NCBI RefSeq assembly: GCF_018687935.1
Contig: NZ_CP061308.1
Location: 304,048-368,047, forward strand
Source: Polynucleobacter sp. JS-JIR-5-A7
GTDB lineage: Bacteria > Pseudomonadota > Gammaproteobacteria > Burkholderiales > Burkholderiaceae
Reading direction: 5' to 3'
Length of the DNA: 64,000 bases
In this document: positions 28,976-37,557 of the stretch, piece after piece
Layout: the number at the start of each line of letters is the position of its first letter
How positions within the stretch are numbered: position 1 is the stretch's first letter
Translations under genes and position numbers: made by a program
Notes under the pieces: generated by a model
Seen by the model: the letters and a program-made list of their open reading frames with translations, nothing else
Told to the model about the DNA's origin: nothing
The model's database searches: none

Positions 28976-29338
28976 ATGAAAGCCATTATCTTATTTGGGC
29001 ACGGAGCAAGGGACAGCCGCTGGCGCGAGCCTTTTGATCGCTTGGCCACGTTGTGGCGTGCTCAGCATCCTGATACTCCTGTTGAGTTGGCTTTCTTGGA
29101 GATGATGCAGCCTTCATTAGAGGAGGCAGTGACTTTTTTGGCTGGCGGTGGGGTCACTCAAATTACTGTGGTGCCTGTTTTCTTTGGGCAGGGCGGTCAT
29201 TTGCGTAATGATTTCCCGGTATTGCTAGAGGCCTGCAAAAAGCAGCTCCCTGGGGTCAAATTAAGCGCTACGCCTGCTGTTGGTGAGGATCTGGCTGTCT
29301 TGCAAGCCATCGTCGACTTCGGGGCCAGAGCCCTCTAA
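28976..29338 (+). CDS. cbiX: CbiX/SirB-type sirohydrochlorin chelatase
   Basis: At 120 residues this is the short, single-domain form of the chelatase. It begins ILFGHGARDSRW, with the metal-binding His of the family, and contains VVPVFFGQGGHLRNDFP with the second His. It would insert Fe2+ (or Co2+) into sirohydrochlorin. The neighbouring uroporphyrinogen methyltransferase and siroheme-dependent reductase make iron and siroheme likely. Its last 78 bases overlap the 3' end of the convergent cobA gene. Confidence 0.85.
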   Translation: MKAIILFGHGARDSRWREPFDRLATLWRAQHPDTPVELAFLEMMQPSLEEAVTFLAGGGVTQITVVPVFFGQGGHLRNDFPVLLEACKKQLPGVKLSATPAVGEDLAVLQAIVDFGARAL

Positions 29339-30115
29339 GTTGTTTGTCTTTGTTGAATTTCTTAAAGCTTCACCAATCATGATGAGCGCCGGGGAGCTGC
29401 TATCAAACCATTGATCTGCTTTGCCTGCAGCCAGTTCTTTTAGGGTGCTGGCCCAAACGCGTTCACGCGAAGTACTAACGGCTTCTAATATTTGTACAGG
29501 TGTACTAGCCGTTTGATTGGGGCTTTGCTCAATTAATTGCTGCGCAATTTTGGCAGCATCTTTGCGACCCATGTAATACACCAGCGTATCTGCATTAGGA
29601 TTGGTTAATGGTTGCAGGGCTTGTCCTAGAGCGATATTTTCACTACCCTGCGCAAGAGTTATAAAGGCAACGCTACGCGATACACCGCGCAATGTCAGCG
29701 ACTGCTGAAGGCTCGCTGCACCAGCAAGGGCTGCTGTGATGCCTGGTACAACTTCTACTGCAATACCGGCGGCTTTAAGAGTCTGGATTTCTTCATCAGC
29801 ACGACCAAAGAGCATCGGGTCGCCGCCCTTGAGGCGAACAATGACTTGATGTTTCTGGGCTGCATCTACCAAGCGTTTATTAATGAATTGTTGAGCAGAA
29901 GAAAGCTTGCCACAACGCTTACCAACCTCTATTTGAATTGCTTGCGGGCACAGCGTGAGCATCTCTGGGCCAACCAAAGCATCGTAGAAAACAATGTCAG
30001 CTTTCTTTAAAAGCTTAGCGCCACGAACTGTAATGAGGTCTATCGCGCCCGGACCAGCGCCAACTAAATACACCTTTCCTGGCGTTTGGTATTGTTGTTG
30101 GATTGGCTTGGACAT
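29261..30115 (-). CDS. cobA: Uroporphyrinogen-III C-methyltransferase
   Basis: The 284-residue SUMT starts with GKVYLVGAGPGAIDLITVRG, the classic N-terminal signature, and has VRLKGGDPMLFGR, GITAALAGAASL and LVYYMGRK. It methylates uroporphyrinogen III at C2 and C7 to give precorrin-2. It is a standalone SUMT without the dehydrogenase/chelatase half of CysG. The C-terminal ~26 residues are encoded in the overlap with cbiX and look unconserved. It follows the DUF934 and CysI genes on the same strand. Confidence 0.9.
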   Translation of the reverse strand: MSKPIQQQYQTPGKVYLVGAGPGAIDLITVRGAKLLKKADIVFYDALVGPEMLTLCPQAIQIEVGKRCGKLSSAQQFINKRLVDAAQKHQVIVRLKGGDPMLFGRADEEIQTLKAAGIAVEVVPGITAALAGAASLQQSLTLRGVSRSVAFITLAQGSENIALGQALQPLTNPNADTLVYYMGRKDAAKIAQQLIEQSPNQTASTPVQILEAVSTSRERVWASTLKELAAGKADQWFDSSSPALIMIGEALRNSTKTNNLEGSGPEVDDGLQDSQILTNSRRSA

Positions 30116-30149
30116 AGTGTTTGCTTAATGTACTTTTATAGATTTCTAC

Positions 30150-30737
30150 TTATGCGCTTGCGCGAGTAGTTCTGAGTCCACGCCAGCTGTTTTGGGTTGT
30201 AACTGAATATAGGTCAAACTGCTTTAAAGCGATATCTAAGTTTTGATCATGGCGCATTGCAAAACTATTAAAACCAACACGAGCGCCTTGCAAGAGTTGG
30301 TCAATTAATACGTCACCGATCGCTCGGATTTCACCTTGCCAAGCAAAGCGATCACGTAGCAAGGCTGCCGTACTGAAGCTTCTACCATCTATAAAAATAG
30401 GAAAGTGGGCTGCCACTAGGGGCCAGACTTTTTTGCCAGTCTCAATCACTTCTGTATGCTTGAGAATGTCATCATCAGTTGCAAACCACACACCAATCTG
30501 ACTGTTCTTAGCTAGCGCCAAGATATCAGACTCATGGTGATGCTCGAGCCACCATTTAAATGGCATCAATACTTTATGGGCGCCATGCTCAAGATCGGGC
30601 AAGCCACCTTCATCTTGGCTACTACTCCAAATTTGCCATTCATTTGGGGCTAATGTTGGCTTGCCGCCTTTGGGAAAATGCAATATTTCTTGATGTGCGG
30701 GTATGAAATTGGCATTAGATATTGGAGTCACGCTCAT
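30150..30737 (-). CDS. DUF934 protein of sulfite reduction
   Basis: The 195-residue soluble protein matches DUF934, which in beta- and gammaproteobacteria is encoded beside the ferredoxin/NADPH sulfite reductase haemoprotein. Visible segments include PNEWQIWSS, LPDLEHGAHKVLMPF, DGRSFSTAALLRDR and RAIGDVLIDQL followed by GFNSF. Its start overlaps the end of cysI by 4 bases, so the two are translationally coupled. The biochemical role is not established; an accessory or electron-transfer function is inferred. Confidence 0.82.
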   Translation of the reverse strand: MSVTPISNANFIPAHQEILHFPKGGKPTLAPNEWQIWSSSQDEGGLPDLEHGAHKVLMPFKWWLEHHHESDILALAKNSQIGVWFATDDDILKHTEVIETGKKVWPLVAAHFPIFIDGRSFSTAALLRDRFAWQGEIRAIGDVLIDQLLQGARVGFNSFAMRHDQNLDIALKQFDLYSVTTQNSWRGLRTTRASA

Positions 30738-32452
30738 GATGCCTCTTTTGTGACTTTTTCAGCCTTATCCTTTTTCTTCACATCTTTGTAAGCTGCCTCT
30801 TTAAACGGAGCCACTCCAATGCGGCGATAAGCTTCAATAAAGGATTCATCTTCACTGCGGTTGCTTACGTAAGTGTTAATAACGTTTGAAATTACATCAG
30901 AAATTTCATCAGCGTAGAAAGAAGGGCCAATTACTTTGCCAATAGAGGCATCGTTACCTTGCTCGCCACCTAAAGTAATTTGATACCACTCTTCACCATC
31001 TTTATCGACACCGAGCACGCCGATATTGCCAACGTGATGGTGGCCACAAGAGTTAATGCAGCCTGAAATATTGAGGCTAATGTCGCCTAAATCAAATAAA
31101 TAATCTAAATCATCAAAGCGCTCTTGAATCGCTTTAGCAATAGGAAGGGACTTGGCATTTGCCAATGAGCAGAAATCACCACCAGGGCACGCGATGATGT
31201 CAGTGAGCAACCCAACGTTTGGCAGAGCAACCTTTTGCTTCTTGGCCTCTTGCCAGAGTTCATATAACTTAGCTTGCTCAACATCAGCAAGAACCAAGTT
31301 TTGTTCATGAGTAGCACGCAAATCACCAAAACTATATTGGTCAGATAAATCTGCAATCGCAAGCATTTGCGTAGTCGTAGCATCACCAGGAGCAACTGTA
31401 CCGTGCGGCTTTAGCGACAGAATTACGCTGGCATAACCAGGTGCTTGGTGCGGTTTAACGTTACGTTCTAGCCAACGAGCAAAAGTTGCTTTATCAGATT
31501 CGCTTGCGGCGCTAATAATTTTCTCATTGCTTAATGCAGGTAGCGTTTTGTATGCGGGCTTTGTGAAATGCTTCGCAACGCGATCCCACTCTGCTTGAGT
31601 GAAGTTGTCATCACCATTTTTAATGTGTACCCATTCACCTTCAACTTGACGAGAAAACTCTTCTGGGCCTAAGGCTTTTACCAAAATCTTGATGCGGGCT
31701 TTATAGAGATTATCTCGACGGCCAAAGCGGTTATACACACGCAAGAGTGCAGTGAGGTAGCTTGGTAAGACATTCCAAGGGAGCCCTTGTTTAATGAGCG
31801 ATCCCAAAATAGGGGTGCGACCCATACCGCCCCCTGCATAGATGTCAGCAGTGAGTTCACCGTTATTCACATTAGGATTTTTCTTAAGTTCGATACCAAC
31901 GTCATGACAAAGCAATACGGTACGATCTTCTTTTGCGCCGTTGACAGCAAACTTAAATTTACGTGGCAAATGTACGAATTCTGGATGCAAGGTTGACCAT
32001 TGACGCAGTAATTCGCAAACAGGGCGAGGATCAATATATTCATCACCAGCAACACCTGCAAATGCATCGCTCGTAATATTGCGAATACAGTTGCCAGAAG
32101 TTTGAATAGCGTGCATCTCTACTTTGGCAAGCTCAGCCAAAATATCTGGAGTGTCTTCTAGTGTGACCCAGTTGAACTGAATATTTTGACGAGTTGTGAA
32201 GTGACCATACCCACGATCATATTTTTCGGCAATGAGCGCCATGGTGCGCATTTGTTTGGAATTAAATAGACCGTAAGGAATCGCCACACGCAGCATGTAG
32301 GCATGGCGCTGGTGATAGAGGCCATTCTGTAGTCTTAATGGACGAAACTCTTCTTCCGCAAGACTGCCATCAAGACGCCTGGTCACCTGGTCTCTAAATT
32401 GTGCAACCCGTTGGTCTACAAGGGTTTGGTCGATATAGTCATATTTATACAT
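30734..32452 (-). CDS. cysI: Sulfite (nitrite) reductase haemoprotein, CysI-type
   Basis: The 572-residue enzyme has the two siroheme/[4Fe-4S] cysteine pairs, CPGGDFC near residue 422 and SGCINSCGHHH near 463, plus repeated ferredoxin-like domains including YGHFTTRQNIQFNW. It reduces sulfite to sulfide in assimilation. It is complete, single-copy here and leads the - strand set cysI, DUF934, cobA. The adjacent siroheme genes supply the cofactor, which supports sulfite reductase over nitrite reductase. Confidence 0.9.
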   Translation of the reverse strand: MYKYDYIDQTLVDQRVAQFRDQVTRRLDGSLAEEEFRPLRLQNGLYHQRHAYMLRVAIPYGLFNSKQMRTMALIAEKYDRGYGHFTTRQNIQFNWVTLEDTPDILAELAKVEMHAIQTSGNCIRNITSDAFAGVAGDEYIDPRPVCELLRQWSTLHPEFVHLPRKFKFAVNGAKEDRTVLLCHDVGIELKKNPNVNNGELTADIYAGGGMGRTPILGSLIKQGLPWNVLPSYLTALLRVYNRFGRRDNLYKARIKILVKALGPEEFSRQVEGEWVHIKNGDDNFTQAEWDRVAKHFTKPAYKTLPALSNEKIISAASESDKATFARWLERNVKPHQAPGYASVILSLKPHGTVAPGDATTTQMLAIADLSDQYSFGDLRATHEQNLVLADVEQAKLYELWQEAKKQKVALPNVGLLTDIIACPGGDFCSLANAKSLPIAKAIQERFDDLDYLFDLGDISLNISGCINSCGHHHVGNIGVLGVDKDGEEWYQITLGGEQGNDASIGKVIGPSFYADEISDVISNVINTYVSNRSEDESFIEAYRRIGVAPFKEAAYKDVKKKDKAEKVTKEAS

Positions 32453-32629
32453 AGCCCACGATTGTCAGAGTTATTCTATATTCCGCCAAATACTTAAAAA
32501 TTGATCTCATATAACTTAGAGATATATAGCCCGGAAATAGACCCAGAACCCAAAAGTCTGCTTCAATAGTCCTAAACCCTAAAAAAGAGGGCTTAAGCTA
32601 GGCCCCGAAACATCAAAAACGGAGACAGC

Positions 32630-33919
32630 ATGAAAAAACCTCAACAAATCGGCTTGGTAGCCGCCCTCAGCTTCGGATTAATGACGAGTGGCGTAGGTTA
32701 TGCCGCAGATACCTCAAAAGCGCCTTTGCCCCTTAGTAGCAATCCTGGCCAAGGATTTACCCAGGAGGGTCTCAAAAGAATTGATATGTTCTTTGCTGAT
32801 CAAATTGCTGCTAACAATATGCCCGGCGCCGTATTGGCGGTTGCCAAGAATGGCAAGCTAGTCATTTTCAAACCTTATGGATATTTGGATAAAGCCAACA
32901 ACAAGCCCATGACAACTGATGCCATCTTTAATTTGGCATCGATGACTAAGGTGATGGCTGCCGTAAGCGGGCTCACTTTTTATGAAGAAGGGAAGTTGCC
33001 GCTCAATGCGCCGATCTCCAATTGGCTCCCCCAATTTAAGGATATGAAAGTGGGCAAGATTGATGCCGATGGAAATCTCACTACCGTGCCAGCAAAAAAT
33101 CCCATTACTGTTCAAGATCTCATGCGCCATACCAATGGTCTCACTTATGGCGGTCGCGGGGCAACACCGGTACATAAATTTTATCCAGCAGGTTCAGCAC
33201 CCGCAGCCGTTCAATACAATGCCCAAGAATTTATTGATAAGTTAGCCAGTGCACCATTGCTCTATGAGCCAGGCACTGCATGGGATTATGGTTTTGGATT
33301 GGACGTGCTCGGCATCATTGAAGAAAAGATAGCAGGCAAGTCTTTGGGTGCAGTTATGCAGGAGCGTATTTGGAATAAAGTCGGAATGTCGAATACCACT
33401 TTTGACTTGGCTGAAAAAGATCGTGCTCGCTTAGCGCAACCATTGCCGATTGACCCGCTTACTGGTAAATCACAAAAGGTTGATATTCATACACAGAAGG
33501 TGAAGTTTGATTGCGGTGGCTCTTGTGCCTATTCTACTGCTGGCGACTACATTCGCTTTGGCCAAATGCTGCTTAATGGTGGCAGTCTTGAAGGTAAGAA
33601 AGTATTAGGTCCGCAGACAGTGGCATTTATGACATCAAACCATTTAAACAAAGACATTAAAAACAATGTCGGCGGTACTGAGCCAGGTCGCGTAGGTTAT
33701 GGCTTCGGTTTGGGTGTAGCAGTTCGCACTGATAGAGGCTTGTCAGCGATTAACGGTAACGTTGGCGATTTCACCTGGAACGGCGCATACGGGACCATCT
33801 TTTGGACAGACCCTAAAGAACAAATGGTGGTGGTCATGATGGGTGTAGCGCCAGGCGAAATCCGCAAAGTGCATCGTGAGCAATTGAATGCCGTGATTTA
33901 TGGCGCATTGGAGAAGTAA
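32630..33919 (+). CDS. Exported serine hydrolase, class C beta-lactamase fold
   Basis: The 429-residue protein has a signal peptide (about residues 1-26, ending VGYAADT). The active-site S-x-x-K is SMTK near residues 104-107, and a YST motif is near 300. This is the beta-lactamase/esterase EstB-like family; GVA..GE near the end lacks a clean KTG. Such proteins are usually esterases or D-amino-acid peptidases, not true AmpC. The start is backed by GGAGA 6-7 bases upstream, and the gene is followed by a strong terminator. Confidence 0.82.
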   Translation: MKKPQQIGLVAALSFGLMTSGVGYAADTSKAPLPLSSNPGQGFTQEGLKRIDMFFADQIAANNMPGAVLAVAKNGKLVIFKPYGYLDKANNKPMTTDAIFNLASMTKVMAAVSGLTFYEEGKLPLNAPISNWLPQFKDMKVGKIDADGNLTTVPAKNPITVQDLMRHTNGLTYGGRGATPVHKFYPAGSAPAAVQYNAQEFIDKLASAPLLYEPGTAWDYGFGLDVLGIIEEKIAGKSLGAVMQERIWNKVGMSNTTFDLAEKDRARLAQPLPIDPLTGKSQKVDIHTQKVKFDCGGSCAYSTAGDYIRFGQMLLNGGSLEGKKVLGPQTVAFMTSNHLNKDIKNNVGGTEPGRVGYGFGLGVAVRTDRGLSAINGNVGDFTWNGAYGTIFWTDPKEQMVVVMMGVAPGEIRKVHREQLNAVIYGALEK

Positions 33920-33979
33920 TGAAAAGTTAGAAGAACAGCTAAACCTGACCACTCCAATTGAGTGGATATTCCCTTCTTT

Positions 33980-34021
33980 AAAATTAGCGCAAGCACAAAA
34001 AATGCTTGCGCTAATTTTTTT
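33980..34021 (+). terminator. Strong intrinsic terminator after the serine hydrolase
   Basis: AAAATTAGCGCAAGCA and its exact reverse complement TGCTTGCGCTAATTTT (34003-34018) form a perfect 16-bp stem with a 7-base loop, followed by a T tract. The stem is A-rich at its start and T-rich at its end, so it could work in both directions. Confidence 0.88.
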
Positions 34022-34088
34022 ATCCAACACATTTATTTCTGGAGATCGATATGACATAACTTTTTAACAAGAATTTGAGGAATTTGTT

Positions 34089-34406
34089 ATGTCACGAACA
34101 GTTAGGCGTAAAAATCAGCGGCATGAATATGCATGGGTTTTAAAAGATTGGGATTTATTTCTGAAAGGAGGTCCAAGTATTCGTCATGATCAACGCTCAC
34201 CCGCTGGAAGAAAGGCGATTGCGCTATTTCATTCTGATAAAGAAACCACCATGGGGAGTGGGGCGCCGCGATGGTATCGCAAGGTTTTTGATCGGCGTCG
34301 ACGCACCAGAAACGACAGAGTGATGAGGCAATGGCTCAGTAACTTTGATTACGACCCTGTTTTTGAGGCTAGCCACAAGCATGATGCCAATTGGTCTTGG
34401 TGGTGA
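34089..34406 (+). CDS. Small basic hypothetical protein, 105 residues
   Basis: I do not recognise the family. The protein is rich in Arg, Lys, His and Trp, with a RRRRTRND stretch and an NWSWW end, and no membrane segment or signal peptide. A short AGGAAT-like element lies just before the ATG. It stands between a terminator and a candidate toxin-antitoxin locus, a place typical of accessory genes. Nucleic-acid binding is possible from composition alone. Confidence 0.45.
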   Translation: MSRTVRRKNQRHEYAWVLKDWDLFLKGGPSIRHDQRSPAGRKAIALFHSDKETTMGSGAPRWYRKVFDRRRRTRNDRVMRQWLSNFDYDPVFEASHKHDANWSWW

Positions 34407-34418
34407 GTGAGTATTTCG

Positions 34419-34448
34419 TTGGTTTTTATAAAATATGTTTCTTATAGT
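34419..34448 (+). promoter_or_regulatory. Candidate promoter of the HTH/nucleotidyltransferase operon
   Basis: TTGGTT (-35, three of six) is followed by an 18-base spacer and TATAGT (-10, five of six). The -10 element lies inside the left arm of the palindrome at 34435-34484, so binding there would block polymerase. Confidence 0.45.
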
Positions 34449-34484
34449 ATACAAATAATATAAATTGTATATAATAAGAAACAT
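34435..34484 (+). promoter_or_regulatory. Near-perfect palindromic operator
   Basis: GTTTCTTATAGTATACAA at 34437-34454 and TTGTATATAATAAGAAAC at 34465-34482 are reverse complements at 16 of 18 positions, separated by 10 AT bases. One more matching pair on the outer side plus another extend the arms to 20 bases. It sits directly before the GTG start of the HTH gene and over the predicted -10. Autoregulation by the HTH protein is the natural reading. Confidence 0.7.
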
Positions 34485-34485
34485 T

Positions 34486-34968
34486 GTGATAGCAAAGATT
34501 AATCCATCCCCAGCCCAAGACTTGCCTTTGTTAGCCCGTTTAGGCGCTCAAATAACGGCTAGAAGAAAGGTTTTGAAGGTTCGCGCCCAGGTTTGTGCTG
34601 AAGTAGCCGGTATTTCAAGGGTGACATTACATCGCATTGAAAAAGGCGAGCCTACAGTGAGTATTGGGGCTTATTTGCAGGTCTGCGAAGCCTTGGGTTT
34701 GCATTTAGCTTTATTGCCAATAGTTGGCGAAAAAGAGGATATCAATTTACATGATCCCGAAATGCCCCATATCCGCATTAAAGACTATCCCCAATTAAAG
34801 GCGTTGTCATGGCAGCTAAAAGATGACGAGTATTTAACGGATGCTGAAGCAATGTCAATTTATGAGCGGAACAAACGCTTTTTAGATTTAAGTCATCTTA
34901 AAGAGCACGAGAGAGTATTAATGCAAAGATTGATAGATACAAGAGGAATGGAGCAAATGCTTGTTTAG
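34486..34968 (+). CDS. XRE-family HTH regulator, probable antitoxin
   Basis: The protein of about 160 residues has a helix-turn-helix domain at roughly residues 19-80: RAQVCAEVAGISRVTLHRIE followed by KGEPTVSIGAYLQVCEALGL. A C-terminal region with DAEAMSIYERNKRFLDL may contact the partner. I choose GTG 34486 since the longer frame from TTG 34465 begins inside the palindromic operator. It overlaps the downstream nucleotidyltransferase frame (TTG 34961) by 8 bases, a typical coupled antitoxin-toxin arrangement. Confidence 0.75.
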   Translation: MIAKINPSPAQDLPLLARLGAQITARRKVLKVRAQVCAEVAGISRVTLHRIEKGEPTVSIGAYLQVCEALGLHLALLPIVGEKEDINLHDPEMPHIRIKDYPQLKALSWQLKDDEYLTDAEAMSIYERNKRFLDLSHLKEHERVLMQRLIDTRGMEQMLV

Positions 34969-35782
34969 GCGTAAACACCACCAGGGTATTGCTGGCATCC
35001 TGCATTAATTTAACGGCGATCTATTAAGGGAGCATCAATGTTACTTTGGTGGTGGGACGGCTATAGCTTTACTACAAGATGAGTATCGGGAATCTGTTGA
35101 TATTGATTTCCTTGTCTCTAATAAAGAGTATTACCGCGAATTGCGTCATTTATTAACAGATACAGCAGGTATTTATACCATCGCCAAGAAGGACGCTAAA
35201 TTGGTGTTAGCCCGCGATATTAAGGCGGATCAGTATGGCATCCGCACAATGATCCAGTCGGGAGATATAGCTGTCAAATTTGAAATTGTTTTAGAGGGTC
35301 GTATTGAATTTGATTTACCCGGCCCGAGAGATATAGTTCAAGATGTTGCGACCTTAACTAGGCTGGATTTGTTAGCAAGCAAGTTATTGGCTAACTCAGA
35401 TCGATGGAATGATGCGGTTATCTATAACAGGGACATTATCGACTTTGTAATGCTATCACCAAGCAAGATTGAGTTGAGTAGCGCATTAAAAAAAGCCTAT
35501 CAAGCATATGGTGATAGCGTGCACAGGGATCTGCATAAAGCTATTAATAAGTTATTAACCCGCGATGGGTGGCTAGACACTTGTATGAAGATGTTAAAGA
35601 TAGAGCTTCCCAAAGCGCTCTTATGGCAAAGACTCAATGATTTAATGCGTGATCATTCGCAACTTTTGAAAAGTTATGTGGCTATAAAGCTGAGGGTAGT
35701 AAATGACAATCAAGTAAAAAAATTTATTGATAAAAAGTTAAAAAACATTGACCATATTTTGGCATATCTGAAAGATAAATAA
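34961..35782 (+). pseudogene. AbiEii-type nucleotidyltransferase toxin gene interrupted by a stop codon
   Basis: Reading from TTG 34961 gives LFRRKHHQGIAGILH, then TAA at 35006-35008, then FNGDLLREHQCYFGGGTA and IALLQDEYRESVDIDFLVS in the same frame, continuing open to 35782. GGG-T and D-x-D are the nucleotidyltransferase motif of the AbiEii/AbiGii family. No ATG, GTG or TTG exists between the stop and the motif. The next start, TTG 35141, would lose the active site. About 258 codons after the stop are intact, so inactivation looks recent, or the base is a sequencing error. Without the stop the protein would be about 273 residues. Confidence 0.75.
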
Positions 35783-35968
35783 ATTACTACTTTGAAAGTC
35801 TTCTTTAGAGTTCAGGAAAATATTTGAGGCTTTCGAAATGATGGGCTTCAACAGCTTTTTTATTAATTTTTAGACCCTGAGCTTACAGTACCAGTTACCA
35901 TATTTTTGTTGGCAGAGGTGATGCTTTAGAATAAGTAGATGAATTTCTTCGCTGACATATTTGCTGAA

Positions 35969-36343
35969 TTATTGAAGATTAAATTCCCGATAGTGTCTAT
36001 ATAAGTTAGCAATTGACGCAAATCCTAGGGTCACAATCAGTATTGCAAATAAGTATTCAGTGGTGAGGTAGTTAAAGACCTTGAGTTGGATGAGGATCGC
36101 AGCTGCTATAAAAGCACCAATCGATCCAAACGCTACCAGTTTGAAATTGGGTATAAATGCACCCAAGGTGATTGCAATAAATACTAAGTAGAGCTCTGCA
36201 ACCAATTGGTCCGCAGTCACAAAAATAGAATTGGTTAATTCTGGGTTAGTAAATTTTCCCAAAACGGCAATGGTCAAAATGCTAGCTAAGATCGCAAAGT
36301 TCAACTTTGCTTTGGAGAGAATGGCTTTTAGTTGATCGTTCAT
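35969..36343 (-). CDS. Small four-helix membrane protein
   Basis: The 124-residue protein has four predicted membrane segments and no recognisable catalytic motif. It lies 5 bases downstream of another small membrane protein on the same strand, so the two are likely co-expressed. I cannot name a family. Confidence 0.5.
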   Translation of the reverse strand: MNDQLKAILSKAKLNFAILASILTIAVLGKFTNPELTNSIFVTADQLVAELYLVFIAITLGAFIPNFKLVAFGSIGAFIAAAILIQLKVFNYLTTEYLFAILIVTLGFASIANLYRHYREFNLQ

Positions 36344-36348
36344 ATTGC

Positions 36349-36582
36349 TCAGGCTAATGGAGCGCCATTGCCATTAAAGACCAGGCTAATGCCAAGCCAT
36401 AAGAGGATGAAGGCAACAAGTACGGTGAAGCCAATTTTCTTGAGGAAATATTCCAGACTATCCATATAAGCTTCATCATTACGACCAAACCATTGATCAA
36501 AGCGTTTCCAAACTAGGCGACCTACCACTAGGGGTAACAACATCGCAACAATGCCTAAGATGACGGTAAGAGTGGTATCCAT
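36349..36582 (-). CDS. Small two-helix membrane protein
   Basis: The 77-residue protein has two hydrophobic segments (about residues 5-24 and 49-70) flanking a charged loop with KRFDQWFGRNDEAY. It follows the amidohydrolase gene by 34 bases on the same strand and precedes another membrane protein by 5 bases. Family and role are unknown. Confidence 0.5.
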   Translation of the reverse strand: MDTTLTVILGIVAMLLPLVVGRLVWKRFDQWFGRNDEAYMDSLEYFLKKIGFTVLVAFILLWLGISLVFNGNGAPLA

Positions 36583-36616
36583 ATAAAACTTCTTTCTACT
36601 GTATTTGCTAGCTTAT

Positions 36617-37528
36617 TTATAAATTGATTGCCGGAAAGTCATACAGGATACAAGGGTTATCGACCATGATCGATTTTCTTAAGTTTGAGTCTATAACCCA
36701 ATCGCCAAATAGGTCACACAGATCAGCATCGTGAGGCATGTTTTTCTTCACCATTACATGGGGCCAATCGCTACCCCAGACCAGTCGCTTAGGATTGGCG
36801 TCTATCACTGCATCATTAAAAGGGCGCATATCAGTATAAGGAAGATTGCCATCACAAATGCGATAAGGGCCTGTCATTTTGACCCAGGCCTGTTGGTTTT
36901 TGAGTAACTCCAATAAGCCCTGAAAACCTTCATCATTTACTCCATTTTTTGCATGGCTGTAACCAAAGTGACCAAATACTAAATCTACCGGAAAGTTTTC
37001 AAAGACCTTAGCTAAGTCTGGATATTCATTCACATGCATGAGGAGTTCAATATGCCAACCAAATGGTTTGATGCGCTCTGCTAAAGCTTTTAGATTTTGA
37101 ATTGGTAAACCAGCAGACTTATCGGCTACATCCACAATATTGCAACGAATGCCACGCACACCAGCTGCATGCAGTTGCTCTAATTCTTGATCGATAAATT
37201 TATTTACGTTATTTGAAACAACGGCTACACCACGAAAATTTTTAGGTTGCTCCTTGAGCGCTGCTAACATCGCACGATTATCAGAGCCATAGACGCTCGG
37301 TTGTACTAGCACTGCTCGATCTACACCAAGCATATCAAGCAAAGATTCGTAGTTCTCTAAGGTAGCGTCTGGTGGTGTGTAGATACGCTCTTGCGCATAG
37401 GGAAATTGAGTTGCGGGGCCACAGATGTGGGCATGACAATCAACCGCCCCAGCCGGAAACGCAATCTTCGGCGATCGTATTTCTGGGTCAGGGGCTTGGC
37501 ACAGAGGCGCTGAAGGATGATTGGTCAA
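36617..37528 (-). CDS. Amidohydrolase-family metal-dependent hydrolase (LigI-like)
   Basis: The 303-residue TIM-barrel protein has DCHAHICGP near residues 29-37, VQPSVYGSDN, VFGHFGYSH and WGSDWPHV, matching the 2-pyrone-4,6-dicarboxylate lactonase/COG3618 branch of the amidohydrolases. A role in hydrolysing a lactone or dicarboxylate is likely. The start TTG 37528 is weakly supported by its upstream sequence. It follows a Bug solute receptor by 29 bases, so the pair may take up and degrade an organic acid. Confidence 0.8.
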   Translation of the reverse strand: MTNHPSAPLCQAPDPEIRSPKIAFPAGAVDCHAHICGPATQFPYAQERIYTPPDATLENYESLLDMLGVDRAVLVQPSVYGSDNRAMLAALKEQPKNFRGVAVVSNNVNKFIDQELEQLHAAGVRGIRCNIVDVADKSAGLPIQNLKALAERIKPFGWHIELLMHVNEYPDLAKVFENFPVDLVFGHFGYSHAKNGVNDEGFQGLLELLKNQQAWVKMTGPYRICDGNLPYTDMRPFNDAVIDANPKRLVWGSDWPHVMVKKNMPHDADLCDLFGDWVIDSNLRKSIMVDNPCILYDFPAINL

Positions 37529-37557
37529 TTGCTTTACCGCTTTTTGACTGCGTTGCT

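Noticed and set aside
32630..33919. AmpC beta-lactamase resistance gene
   Set aside because: The S-x-x-K and Y-S-T motifs fit the wider esterase family, and no clear K-T-G motif was found.
35141..35782. Independent 213-residue gene starting at TTG 35141
   Set aside because: The upstream in-frame sequence carries the nucleotidyltransferase motif, so this is the 3' part of a gene interrupted by TAA at 35006, not a natural start.
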